Source: Clostridia bacterium (GTDB lineage: Bacteria > Bacillota > Clostridia > Oscillospirales > CAG-272). Taken from it: DNA of 26,529 nt. Below are positions 1 through 7,770 of the stretch, piece after piece. The notes beneath the pieces were generated by a model. The model was not told the DNA's origin. It made no database searches and saw only the letters and a program-made list of their open reading frames with translations. Position numbers and translations under genes: made by a program. The number at the start of each line of letters is the position of its first letter. Position 1 is the stretch's first letter. Where the stretch lies: contig JAFTUB010000099.1 of the NCBI GenBank assembly GCA_017466495.1, forward strand, positions 1-26,529, read 5' to 3'.

Positions 1-1164
1 AAAACAAGCCAGCTTATGTATAACCCCATAAGATTTCACTCTTCCGGCTTAAATGGTTCCGTAGGCAAAAAGTCTCCCAACGATTTTTTCCGTTCTGCAC
101 TGACACAGAACATCTGCTACTGTGTGCGCAATACAGCCAAGACCATTAACGAGATTGCCGATGACCTGGGTGTTTCCCCCGTGTACGTTGAAACCGAAGT
201 AGAATTTCTTGAAGAATACGGCTTCCTGCAGGCTGGGAAGGATAAGTACATTATCAACTTCATCATCAGCGAGCCGACTGCAGAACTGCTTACCATGCAG
301 AACGATATGTACAAGCGTGCTGCTGAGTTGTTTGCGAACGATCTGTATGACGAGCTGACCTCTTCCGGCATCCTTGACGACCCGGACATCTGGTGTGGTC
401 AAACAGACGAGCCCATCTCCTTGACTAAGTCGCCTAAAGCGGATCGCAATTTCATCCTGTGGACGCTGATTCCTTATATAGCAGCTTGGTCCGGTGAGAA
501 ACTGATGGATGAGAGCATTTCTTTTGAAGAGGTCGCCACGATCCGTCCGGATGGTGCTCATAATATCTATCACGCATCAGTAGTGCCGGACGAAATGATT
601 CTTCCCGATGACTACGTTTATATGAGAAACTGGTGCGGTCCTATGTGGAATGGCAATGGTGAGCGTATTCTTTGGCAGATCGATAGTGAGTGGTCAGAAC
701 GCGGAGATGGTTACAGACTCAAGTATTCAGAAGAAGCCAAACGTATTCTTTCGCTCTATGAAAGAGAGTTTGAGGACCGGCTTTCAAAGGATGAGTATGC
801 ATGGCTTGCAGAGCGCGGTTGCGTAAAAACCAACGGAGATTATGATGGCTATTTCAAGGCAGCATGGCAGATTGTTGTTCTCGCAAGCAAGGATATTCAA
901 AATAAACTCCTTGCCATCGGCGAGCGAATCAAGGTGAAGTATCAGACTGAGTTTGATGCGCTGAAGGCCCCTTATGCTGAGGCTGTACTGGAGTCGGTTC
1001 CCACACACCTTAGAAAGATTAAAGCGTATGAATTGCAGTTTATATTCCACGCAGACGGATGGTTCCTGGTACACTGCATTACAACGCTCCTGAAGAACGG
1101 CAAACTGAAGGAGCCTACCGAAGGCCAGAGAAAATCCCTGACTACACTGATTGCCAATGTATAA
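1..1164 (+). CDS. Helix-turn-helix protein, possibly the C-terminal part of a sigma-70-like factor (5' partial)
   Basis: The frame is open from the first base (K-T-S-Q-L precedes the first Met at 16) and no ribosome site is visible, so the gene most likely begins outside the window. Near the N-terminus of the visible part, the stretch TINEIADDLGVSPVYVETEV and the following EFLEEYGFL read as a winged or sigma-region-4-like helix-turn-helix. The remaining ~300 residues are mixed alpha/beta with many aromatic residues and no motif I recognise. Long HTH proteins with this 'MYNPIRFH' linker are, as far as I recall, found behind sigma-70-like domains in gut Clostridia, but the upstream part is needed to confirm that. 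Base composition is less GC-rich than the hyd or pfl genes. The gene is closed by a strong terminator at 1257-1292. The function is uncertain; a DNA-binding regulator is the best guess. Confidence 0.6.
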   Translation, partial: KTSQLMYNPIRFHSSGLNGSVGKKSPNDFFRSALTQNICYCVRNTAKTINEIADDLGVSPVYVETEVEFLEEYGFLQAGKDKYIINFIISEPTAELLTMQNDMYKRAAELFANDLYDELTSSGILDDPDIWCGQTDEPISLTKSPKADRNFILWTLIPYIAAWSGEKLMDESISFEEVATIRPDGAHNIYHASVVPDEMILPDDYVYMRNWCGPMWNGNGERILWQIDSEWSERGDGYRLKYSEEAKRILSLYEREFEDRLSKDEYAWLAERGCVKTNGDYDGYFKAAWQIVVLASKDIQNKLLAIGERIKVKYQTEFDALKAPYAEAVLESVPTHLRKIKAYELQFIFHADGWFLVHCITTLLKNGKLKEPTEGQRKSLTTLIANV

Positions 1165-1256
1165 GCAAAGCCTTTTGCGAATGATCATGATTAATATGTG
1201 AGGGTTTAAAGTCATACGAAAACCGGAAGAAATATCTATTTTGTAGCCAATAGGCA

Positions 1257-1292
1257 AAAACGGTATCGCTGTGCGATACCGTTTTCTTTTTT
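1257..1292 (+). terminator. Rho-independent terminator after the HTH gene
   Basis: A perfect 13-bp stem (1257-1269 with 1273-1285), a 3-nt loop and a following CTTTTTT tract. It sits just upstream of the -35 box of the next gene and so insulates the two transcription units. Confidence 0.92.
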
Positions 1293-1307
1293 CACAGAGA
1301 AAATTTC

Positions 1308-1336
1308 TTGACTTTCGAAATATTTACTGGTATAAT
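1308..1336 (+). promoter_or_regulatory. Sigma-A type promoter of the GDPD lipoprotein gene
   Basis: TTGACT at 1308-1313 and TATAAT at 1331-1336 are separated by exactly 17 nt. The SD AAGGGGG (1361-1367) and start codon (1377) follow. This makes upstream in-frame starts such as 1308 untenable, because they would lie inside the promoter. Confidence 0.9.
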
Positions 1337-1376
1337 CCGAAGTGGAGAAATCACATATTCAAGGGGGACAAAACGT

Positions 1377-3281
1377 ATGATGAAAACAAATCGGAGAACA
1401 TTCTCCATTTTCATTCCCGCGTTGACCTTGATCCTGCTCACCCTGCTCTCTGCCTGCGGCGAGCAGACCGAGCCTCCTGCGCCCCCTGCCGACTCCACCG
1501 CAGTTCCCGAACCGGTTCCCAACTGTATCATTGTGGGCGGCGAGCAGACCTACCAAATCATTCGCGCTGAGAGAGGAGACACCGTTGAAATCGAGGCCGC
1601 GCAGGCTCTGCAAAACGGCATCCGCACCGTAAGTGGAGCATCCCTTACGCTCACCGATGACTGGTACCGCACCGAAGAAGAGATCCCGCCCTACGAAATC
1701 TTAGTGGGGGAGGTCAACCGTGCCGAGACCCGCGAGGCCATGGCCGAGCTGCACTATCATGATTTCACGGTCCGCATGACCGGTAATAAGCTGGTGGTAC
1801 TGGGTGCCAACCCGGCCGGCACCTCCCGTGCAGTGAACTATTTGTTGGAGAATTTCGTTACCGAAGCCGGCCTCTCCCTTCCTGCCGACTTCTGCTACAT
1901 GGACAGAGGTGCATATTCGGCCGACAGCATCTCCATCGGCGGTGTCCCTATCAGTGAGTACAGCATCGCCTACGAGAAAAAAGGAAATCTGGAGCACGCC
2001 CAGCTTCTGCATCGTATTTTGGGCGAATACTGCGGCGTCAACCTTCCCGTGGTAGAGGTAAAGGCGAACGAGGCAGGCGAAAATCTGCTGGTAATCGGTA
2101 ACGGCACACATAACACAACCGAATTCTACGCCTATTTTGTACTCAGGCAGGGCAGCTGCATTTACTTTGACGCCTACGACAGGTACGCCTACGGCAATGC
2201 CTTCCTGGCCGTTGTGGACAAGCTTAAGGCAAACGGCGGCCAAGTCGAGCTCTCTGCGCTGAACTTCAGCTACATCCTCCCCGACCGCGAAGCCTACCTC
2301 GAAGATCCCTCCCTGCTCTATATGCGCTGGGCCGCCGAATGGGAGACTCCGGAATGGATGCTGGACTACGAACTGAAGAAGAAGGAACTCTTCGGGGGCA
2401 GCGGAACCCGGGATGTATGGGTCAACGCCCACCGCGCCGACCACACCTATTACCCCGAGAACAGCCTGGAGTCCATCATCAGCTGCTACTATATGGGTGT
2501 CTCCATCGTGGAGCTTGACCTCGCCATCACACGGGACGGGGTGATCGTCCTCATGCATGACGAGACCCTCACCCGCATGACCGACGTCGCCGACTACCTG
2601 GGCAAGCCGGGCTATCCCAACAGCGCAAATGTAAGCGCATGGACCTACGCCCAGCTGCAGGAACTGTATCTCAAGGACAACCAGGGTGGTGCCTCTGCGC
2701 CCCTGACCAAATTCAAGATCCCCACCCTGGAGGAAGCGCTGACTGTCTGCCGCGGCAGACTGTTCATCGTCCCCGACAAGCCCAGCCTGTGGCAGTACAT
2801 CGACACCACCGCTGTGATGAAGGACTCCGACCCCAATTTCCTCTTCCCCCTCATGCAGAAAACCGGCAACTACGCGTCCATTCTCGTTTCCTACGGTAAG
2901 CCCAACGGTGCTTTCCTCAGTGTCACTCAGGCAGCCGAGATCCAGAGCGCCCTTCACAAGGCCAGCGGCGTGACCCCCTTCATTCTTCTGCGCTGCTCTC
3001 CCTCGGCAAGCGTATCCAATTACAACATTCTCTCTAAGCGTGCCCCCGGCACCTTTGCCTTCCAGCTTCACGGCAACTATGATCCCAAGACCAATTACAC
3101 CGAGGGAACAAGACCGAACCTGGACAAGTGCACCTTTGCCGCCTGGACCATCGGCACCGGCGACGCCGATAACGATTTCGCCGAGAACTGGCGCAAGCTG
3201 GCCGACGACGGCGTACGGCTGATTATGACCAACGATCCCATGGGCATGGTCAGATTCGCTGCTGAATATCACAATCCGTAA
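1377..3281 (+). CDS. Lipoprotein with C-terminal glycerophosphodiester phosphodiesterase (GDPD) domain
   Basis: The 634-aa product starts at 1377, placed by an AAGGGGG SD and the promoter upstream. A lipoprotein signal ends in LLSAC (lipid-modified Cys27), so the protein is anchored outside the membrane. Residues ~330-630 form a GDPD TIM barrel: NAHR with catalytic His352/Arg353, PENS (Glu361), VELDLAITRDG (Glu379, Asp381) and MHDETLTR (His394). GDPDs hydrolyse glycerophosphodiesters to glycerol-3-phosphate and an alcohol; extracellular ones can act on deacylated phospholipids or teichoic acids. Residues ~30-210 (YEILVGEVNRAET, then a VVLGANPAGTSRAVNYLLENF-like stretch) resemble the alpha/beta domain found N-terminal in GH20/GH67 glycosidases. 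That is an unusual partner for a GDPD. The gene is monocistronic and is followed by a hairpin at 3301-3336. The GDPD assignment is firm; the substrate is unknown. Confidence 0.9.
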   Translation: MMKTNRRTFSIFIPALTLILLTLLSACGEQTEPPAPPADSTAVPEPVPNCIIVGGEQTYQIIRAERGDTVEIEAAQALQNGIRTVSGASLTLTDDWYRTEEEIPPYEILVGEVNRAETREAMAELHYHDFTVRMTGNKLVVLGANPAGTSRAVNYLLENFVTEAGLSLPADFCYMDRGAYSADSISIGGVPISEYSIAYEKKGNLEHAQLLHRILGEYCGVNLPVVEVKANEAGENLLVIGNGTHNTTEFYAYFVLRQGSCIYFDAYDRYAYGNAFLAVVDKLKANGGQVELSALNFSYILPDREAYLEDPSLLYMRWAAEWETPEWMLDYELKKKELFGGSGTRDVWVNAHRADHTYYPENSLESIISCYYMGVSIVELDLAITRDGVIVLMHDETLTRMTDVADYLGKPGYPNSANVSAWTYAQLQELYLKDNQGGASAPLTKFKIPTLEEALTVCRGRLFIVPDKPSLWQYIDTTAVMKDSDPNFLFPLMQKTGNYASILVSYGKPNGAFLSVTQAAEIQSALHKASGVTPFILLRCSPSASVSNYNILSKRAPGTFAFQLHGNYDPKTNYTEGTRPNLDKCTFAAWTIGTGDADNDFAENWRKLADDGVRLIMTNDPMGMVRFAAEYHNP

Positions 3282-3300
3282 CCAATCTCATATGCAGTAA

Positions 3301-3336
3301 CGAAAAAGGACCGATGCACCGCATCTGTCCTTTTCG
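3301..3336. terminator. Bidirectional terminator between the GDPD gene and hydF
   Basis: A hairpin with arms 3301-3317 and 3321-3336 (AAAAAGGACCGATGC against GCATCTGTCCTTTT, one mismatch and one bulge) is flanked by an A-run on the left and a T-run on the right. It can therefore end both convergent transcripts. Confidence 0.85.
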
Positions 3337-3346
3337 TATGGTTCGG

Positions 3347-4561
3347 TTATTCCTCCCCGTCCAATGCCGCCAGGGCATCGGGGAAGGGAGAAAGACTGCG
3401 CCGCAGAATGCCGTGCATCTGGGCGATGGCAATGCCGTAGTTGGTCATAGGGATCCCCGCCGCCTTGGCATAGCGGGTACGGCTCTGCATCTCGCGGTCG
3501 TTGAGCATACAGCCGCCGCAGTGGATGACCAGGGCATAGGGCGTGAGATCCTCGGGAAATTCCCGTCCCGAGGTGAAGGCAAAATTGATCTCTTTTCCGG
3601 TGTACTTCTTGATCCACGCCGGAAGCTTCACGCTGCCGATATCCCCGCACTGGCGGTGGTGGGTACAGCCCTCCGAGATCAGCACGGTGTCCCCGTCCTG
3701 CAGGCGGTCAAGGGCGGCGGCTCCCCGCACGGCGGCGCAGAGGTCGCCCTTGTAGCGGACAAAGAGAATCGAGAAGGAGGTAAGCTTCACCTCCGGCGGC
3801 ACGGTTTTCGACACATAGCCGAAGGCCTGGGAGTCAGTGATGACAATATCCGGAGGCGAGGCCAGGGCAGCAAGCGCCTGGGGCAGCTCGGTGTCACGGG
3901 TGACCATGGCCTTGGCGCCGCTGAGCAGCAGAGACTGGATGGTGTGCTGCTGGGGTAGGATCAGCCGTCCCTTGGGGGCGGATTCGTCCAGGGGCATCAC
4001 CAGCAAAACGGTGTCCCCGGCGGAGACCACGTCCTCCAGCAGGCCTCGCTGTGGTCCCTCCCCCACCTTCATGCGGGCAAGGGTGTCCTTGAACAGGCGG
4101 AGGTTGGCCCCGGTGGCGGCGCTGACATAGACCGTTTTTTCATCCGGCGGCTCGGGGAGCTTCTCCAACAGGTCGGATTTATTGTAGGCGATCAGCACCG
4201 GGGTCTTCTCGGCGGCGAAAAGATCCAGCAGCTCCCGATCGGGTGCCTGCAGCCCCGCGGCGGCATCCACCACCAGCACGGCAATGTGCACGGCGCGGAT
4301 GATCTCCCTGGTCTTTTCCACCCGAAGCGCGCCCAGCGCCCCCTCATCGTCGATACCGGGGGTATCGATGATCACCACAGGACCCAGGGGAAGCAGCTCC
4401 ATGGCCTTGCGCACCGGGTCGGTGGTGGTACCGGCCACGTCCGAGACTACCGACAGCGACTGCCCCGTGACGGCGTTGACCAGGCTGGACTTTCCCGCAT
4501 TGCGGCGGCCGAAGAAGCCGATATGCGTCCGCTCGGCGGACACGGTGTTGTTCATACTCAT
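3347..4561 (-). CDS. hydF: [FeFe]-hydrogenase maturation GTPase HydF
   Basis: HydF is the scaffold GTPase that receives the two-iron subcluster made by HydE and HydG and delivers it to apo-hydrogenase HydA. The N-terminal GTPase domain shows GRRNAGKS (18-25), TTTDPV, DTPG (66-69) and NKSD (127-130). The C-terminal cluster-binding motif CxH...HCxxC is present as Cys299-Thr-His301 and His347-Cys348-Gly-Gly-Cys351. I chose the ATG at 4561 because GAGGG lies 9 nt upstream and the protein then begins MSMNNTVSAERTHI, like known HydF proteins. The ATG at 4570 sits directly on the SD. The 404-aa length is normal. It is the last gene of the operon, starting ~10 nt after hydG, and is followed by the terminator at 3301-3336. 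Confidence 0.97.
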   Translation of the reverse strand: MSMNNTVSAERTHIGFFGRRNAGKSSLVNAVTGQSLSVVSDVAGTTTDPVRKAMELLPLGPVVIIDTPGIDDEGALGALRVEKTREIIRAVHIAVLVVDAAAGLQAPDRELLDLFAAEKTPVLIAYNKSDLLEKLPEPPDEKTVYVSAATGANLRLFKDTLARMKVGEGPQRGLLEDVVSAGDTVLLVMPLDESAPKGRLILPQQHTIQSLLLSGAKAMVTRDTELPQALAALASPPDIVITDSQAFGYVSKTVPPEVKLTSFSILFVRYKGDLCAAVRGAAALDRLQDGDTVLISEGCTHHRQCGDIGSVKLPAWIKKYTGKEINFAFTSGREFPEDLTPYALVIHCGGCMLNDREMQSRTRYAKAAGIPMTNYGIAIAQMHGILRRSLSPFPDALAALDGEE

Positions 4562-4573
4562 ATTCGTCATCCC

Positions 4574-6025
4574 TCAGAAACGGAAATCGCGGCGGTTAGA
4601 GGCTTTGATATCCTCGATGTTTTGGCGTGCGATGGCCCGTGCCTTTTCGTTGGGCACCTTCTCCAGCTCCCGCTCGATGAGCTCGAAGCCGATTTTGCGG
4701 GTCTCCTCGGAGGCGTAGTCCACCAGGTACTCGGTGAGGGTCATGAGAGCGTTGGGATGGCAGCAGTTGAGGATCTGTCCGCTCTTGCACAGGCTCATGA
4801 AGCGGTCGCCGGTGCGGCCCTCCCGGTAGCAGGCGGTGCAGAAGGAGGGCATATGCCCCTGCTCCATCAGCCAGCGGACCACCTCATCCAGGGTGCGCTG
4901 GTCGGAAACGTCAAACTGCTCGGAATCGTGGGGGCGCTCCTCTTCGGTATAACCGCCCACCGAGGTGCGGGATGCGCCGCTGATCTGGGAGATGCCCAGC
5001 TTAAGGGTGCGCTCGCGGACAGCCTGGGACTCGCGGGTGGACATGATCATGCCGGTGTAGGGCACGGCAATGCGGATGCAGGCCACGATCTTCTCGAAGA
5101 TATCGTCGGGGATACCGTTGTCAAAGGTGTCGGGGTCAATGTCATCAGCCCGCTTCAGGCGGGGAACGCTGATGGTGTGGGGGCCGACACCGTGAACAGC
5201 CTCCAGGTGCTCGGCGTGCATGAGCAGGCCGGCGAACTCGTATTTGTACAGCTCAAGTCCGAAGAGCACGCCCAGACCGACATCGTCAATGCCGCCTTCC
5301 ATGGCGCGGTCCATGGCCTCGGTGTGGTAGGCGTAGTCATGCTTGGGTCCGGTGGGATGGAGCTTGAGATAACTTTCCTTGTGGTATGTCTCCTGGAAGA
5401 GGATATAGGTACCGATCACCGCCTCCTTGAGTCGGCGGTAGTTCTCCACAGTGGTGGCGGCGATGTTCACGTTGACCCGGCGGATGGCGCCGTTCTTGTG
5501 CTGCACCGAATAGATGGTGTTGATGCACTCCAGGATGTACTCAAGAGGATTGTGAACGGGGTTCTCACCGGCCTCGATGGCCAGGCGCTTGTGACCCATA
5601 TCCTGCAGGGCGATCACCTCGGCGCGAACCTCTTCCTGTGTCAGCTTCTTGCGGGCGATGTGCTTGTTTTTGAGGTGGTAGGGGCAGTAGACACAGCCGT
5701 TGACGCAGTAGTTGGAGAGGTAAAGGGGCGCGAACATGACGATACGGTTGCCGTAGAACTCCAGCTTGATCTGCTCGGCCAGGCGGCGGATCTCCTCGTT
5801 CTTCTCGGGGATATCGCAGGCCAGCAGGACCGATGCCTCCCGGTGATTGAGCCCGCGGCAGATCAGCTCGCCGTTCTCCCGGCGGGGACGGGCCTTCTCC
5901 AAGATCTCGTCGATGAGGGCGGCGTTGTGCTTGTTCGCCTCGGCATAGGCAATGGTGTCAAGGATCTCGGGCTCGTAGATGAATTCCTCCGCCCGCATGG
6001 ATTTGGGATTGTAGTTGTTTACCAT
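4574..6025 (-). CDS. hydG: [FeFe]-hydrogenase maturation radical SAM enzyme HydG (tyrosine lyase)
   Basis: HydG cleaves tyrosine to p-cresol and dehydroglycine and makes the CO and cyanide ligands (as an Fe(CO)2CN synthon) of the H-cluster. The 483-aa protein has the radical-SAM motif CVNGCVYC (Cys107, Cys111, Cys114). It also has the HydG-specific C-terminal CX2CX22C motif (Cys396, Cys399, Cys422) that holds the auxiliary dangler-iron cluster. This C-terminal motif separates it from ThiH. An AAAGGAAA SD lies upstream of the ATG at 6025. The gene sits between hydE (72 nt upstream) and hydF (a few nt downstream) in one operon. Confidence 0.98.
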   Translation of the reverse strand: MVNNYNPKSMRAEEFIYEPEILDTIAYAEANKHNAALIDEILEKARPRRENGELICRGLNHREASVLLACDIPEKNEEIRRLAEQIKLEFYGNRIVMFAPLYLSNYCVNGCVYCPYHLKNKHIARKKLTQEEVRAEVIALQDMGHKRLAIEAGENPVHNPLEYILECINTIYSVQHKNGAIRRVNVNIAATTVENYRRLKEAVIGTYILFQETYHKESYLKLHPTGPKHDYAYHTEAMDRAMEGGIDDVGLGVLFGLELYKYEFAGLLMHAEHLEAVHGVGPHTISVPRLKRADDIDPDTFDNGIPDDIFEKIVACIRIAVPYTGMIMSTRESQAVRERTLKLGISQISGASRTSVGGYTEEERPHDSEQFDVSDQRTLDEVVRWLMEQGHMPSFCTACYREGRTGDRFMSLCKSGQILNCCHPNALMTLTEYLVDYASEETRKIGFELIERELEKVPNEKARAIARQNIEDIKASNRRDFRF

Positions 6026-6097
6026 AGTGGTTTCCTTTCTTAGGGTCAGCTCAGCTTCCCCGTCAGTATGATGATATATATTTTTGGTGTCTTGGGT

Positions 6098-7144
6098 TTA
6101 TTTTGCGTCGCCGCGGGCCGTGACCACGGTGTAGCCGATATCGGCCATGCGCCGCCGCAGGGCTTCCACCTGCTCAGCCGACTCCGCTCCGGTGGAGAGC
6201 TTGCCGTCATAGAGCTGGTATTTTTCCCGTGCGTCGCTGGGGGAGAGGTTGGGCATCACCACGTTTGCCCCCGAAAGAATGCCCTTCTCCCGGCCGTTCG
6301 GTTCAAGGGACCCCAGGGCCGTGGTGGCGGGAAGCAGGATACGGGGATGCATGAGGCGAATGAGGGAGAGGAGATAGCAGGTCAGAGGTACACTGCCTGC
6401 GGGGAAGTGAGCAAAGGGCGTATCGCGGTGGGGGATGAAGGGCCCGATGCCGCACATATGGGGAGAGAAGGTTTCCACGAACTTCAGATCCTCGGCCAGA
6501 TGCGCCTCGGTCTGATAGGGGGAGCCCACCATGAACCCGCATCCCACCTGATAGCCGATGTCCTTGAGGTCATGCAGACAGCGCATTCGCTCGGCATGGG
6601 AGATCCCGGCGGGATGAAGGGCGGCATAATGCTCGGCGTTTGCCGTTTCGTGACGGAGCAGGTAGCGGTCAGCCCCCGCCGCATAGAGGGCGGCATAGCT
6701 TTCCCGGGAACGCTCTCCCAGAGAAAGGGTCACCGCGCAGTCGGGATAGCGCGTCTTGATCTCACGGATGAGGGAACAGAGCAGTTCATCGGTGAAGTAA
6801 GCATCCTCCCCACCCTGCATGACGAAGGTGCGAAAGCCCAGGGCATAGCCGGCTTCGCAGCAGGAGAGGATCTCCTCCGGGGTGAGCCGATAGCGGGCGC
6901 AGTCGCGGTTGCTGCGGCGGATGCCGCAGTAGGTGCAATCCTTGCGGCAGATGTTGCTGACCTCGATCAGCCCGCGGATATACACCGCATCCCCATAGAC
7001 CGCCTTCCGTGCGGCCACGGCCAACTCAGCGGCATAGGCCGCCGCTTCCTCGGTGCGGTGGGTGATGAGATAAAGGTAATCCTCGGTGTGCAGGGAGTGG
7101 GTTTCCGCCAGGGTGCGGATCAGGGTTTCGGTGCGCTTATCCAT
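6098..7144 (-). CDS. hydE: [FeFe]-hydrogenase maturation radical SAM enzyme HydE
   Basis: HydE is the radical SAM enzyme that acts on the HydG-derived iron-cysteine complex during synthesis of the H-cluster di-iron subsite. The 348-aa length is typical. The motif IEVSNICRKDCTYCGIR carries Cys66, Cys70 and Cys73 for the 4Fe-4S cluster. Further hallmarks are VMQGGEDAYFTDE, LRHETAN, GFMVGSPYQT and GIGPFIPHRDTP. The closest alternative, BioB-like enzymes, lacks the GIGPFIPH signature and this gene context. The start at 7144 overlaps the end of the upstream regulator gene by 8 nt, which implies translational coupling. Confidence 0.97.
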   Translation of the reverse strand: MDKRTETLIRTLAETHSLHTEDYLYLITHRTEEAAAYAAELAVAARKAVYGDAVYIRGLIEVSNICRKDCTYCGIRRSNRDCARYRLTPEEILSCCEAGYALGFRTFVMQGGEDAYFTDELLCSLIREIKTRYPDCAVTLSLGERSRESYAALYAAGADRYLLRHETANAEHYAALHPAGISHAERMRCLHDLKDIGYQVGCGFMVGSPYQTEAHLAEDLKFVETFSPHMCGIGPFIPHRDTPFAHFPAGSVPLTCYLLSLIRLMHPRILLPATTALGSLEPNGREKGILSGANVVMPNLSPSDAREKYQLYDGKLSTGAESAEQVEALRRRMADIGYTVVTARGDAK

Positions 7145-7394
7145 CGGTCATCACCTTCCCGTAGGCGGTTTTGACGCTGATCCCCGTCAGCTTGCCGATC
7201 TTCCCGGACAGAGCTGAGATCACATCCTGGGGCGCATCGATGGCCACGCTGACAATGCTGATGTTCCGCTCCCGATAGGGGATCCCCATCCGCCCGATGA
7301 TATATGCGCCGTAATCGTGGAGAAGCCCGTTGAGCGCCTCCACCGAATCGGTATCTTCTACAATAATGCCCATGACGGCAACTCTTGTTTCCAT
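7137..7394 (-). CDS. TM1266-family iron-only hydrogenase system regulator
   Basis: This small 85-aa protein (METRVAVMGIIVEDTDSVEA..., later GRMGIPYRERNISIVSVAIDA) matches the TM1266-type putative regulator family that accompanies hydE/hydG/hydF. The fold is ACT/NikR-C-like (ferredoxin-like beta-alpha-beta) without a DNA-binding domain, so ligand sensing rather than direct DNA binding seems likely (inference). The start at 7394 has a GGAGG SD 4-5 nt upstream. The same frame is open up to another ATG at 7466 that has its own SD, which would add 24 residues encoded across the leader terminator. The start at 7394 fits the family length. It is the first gene of the hyd maturation operon. Confidence 0.88.
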   Translation of the reverse strand: METRVAVMGIIVEDTDSVEALNGLLHDYGAYIIGRMGIPYRERNISIVSVAIDAPQDVISALSGKIGKLTGISVKTAYGKVMTDG

Positions 7395-7408
7395 GTGTCC
7401 TCCAAACG

Positions 7409-7434
7409 AAAAAACCGCACCCGGGAAGGTGCGG
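7409..7434 (-). terminator. Intrinsic terminator in the leader of the hyd operon (attenuator)
   Basis: Read on the minus strand, a 7-bp stem CCGCACC/GGTGCGG (7428-7434 with 7415-7421) with a 6-nt loop is followed by TTTTTT (7414-7409). It lies between the promoter (7519-7547) and the SD/start of the first gene, so it must be bypassed for expression of the operon. An upstream strand at 7472-7480 could pair with 7424-7431 and disrupt it. Confidence 0.85.
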
Positions 7435-7518
7435 AAGCATAGTACGGCCAGGGCCGCGGTTCGCATTTCAACACCTTTCCGTCAGAGGGTTATTCGCTCT
7501 TCTTGTTAGGATGGTTAT

Positions 7519-7547
7519 ATTATACCTGATCGGTGCAGATTTGTCAA
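7519..7547 (-). promoter_or_regulatory. Consensus promoter of the hyd maturation operon
   Basis: On the minus strand, TTGACA (7547-7542) and TATAAT (7524-7519) are separated by 17 nt, a perfect consensus. Transcription should begin near 7512, leaving a ~118-nt leader before the start codon at 7394. Confidence 0.92.
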
Positions 7548-7671
7548 GGGGTATTTTTGCCTATCACTTTTACCTTTTGTGCTGATGAAAAAAACTTCGT
7601 CGATTTCACCAAAGAGTATTCACATTTCATCAGACAAAGCTAAATCCCACACACGGCTTTGTTCCTATATC

Positions 7672-7700
7672 TTGAAATATTCATAAATATATTGTATACT
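7672..7700 (+). promoter_or_regulatory. Promoter of the AT-rich lipoprotein gene
   Basis: TTGAAA at 7672-7677 and TATACT at 7695-7700, with a 17-nt spacer, lie 70 nt upstream of the ATG at 7771. The divergent interval 7395-7770 otherwise holds the hyd leader and promoter and an inverted repeat at 7582-7633; I see no gene in it. Confidence 0.75.
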
Positions 7701-7770
7701 GTATTTAAATGGAACCTTTTGCAGATTTTTGCGTCTGTATTTATAAATACTTACCAAGGAGGATTATCTC

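Noticed and set aside
1701..3272. Long minus-strand open frame opposite the GDPD gene
   Set aside because: It is the antisense shadow of a GC-rich gene with clear catalytic motifs; its translation is low-complexity (Gly/Val/His-rich) with no SD or promoter.
4286..6043. 585-codon plus-strand open frame across hydF/hydG
   Set aside because: It spans two convincing minus-strand genes and their junction, and its translation is typical antisense sequence.
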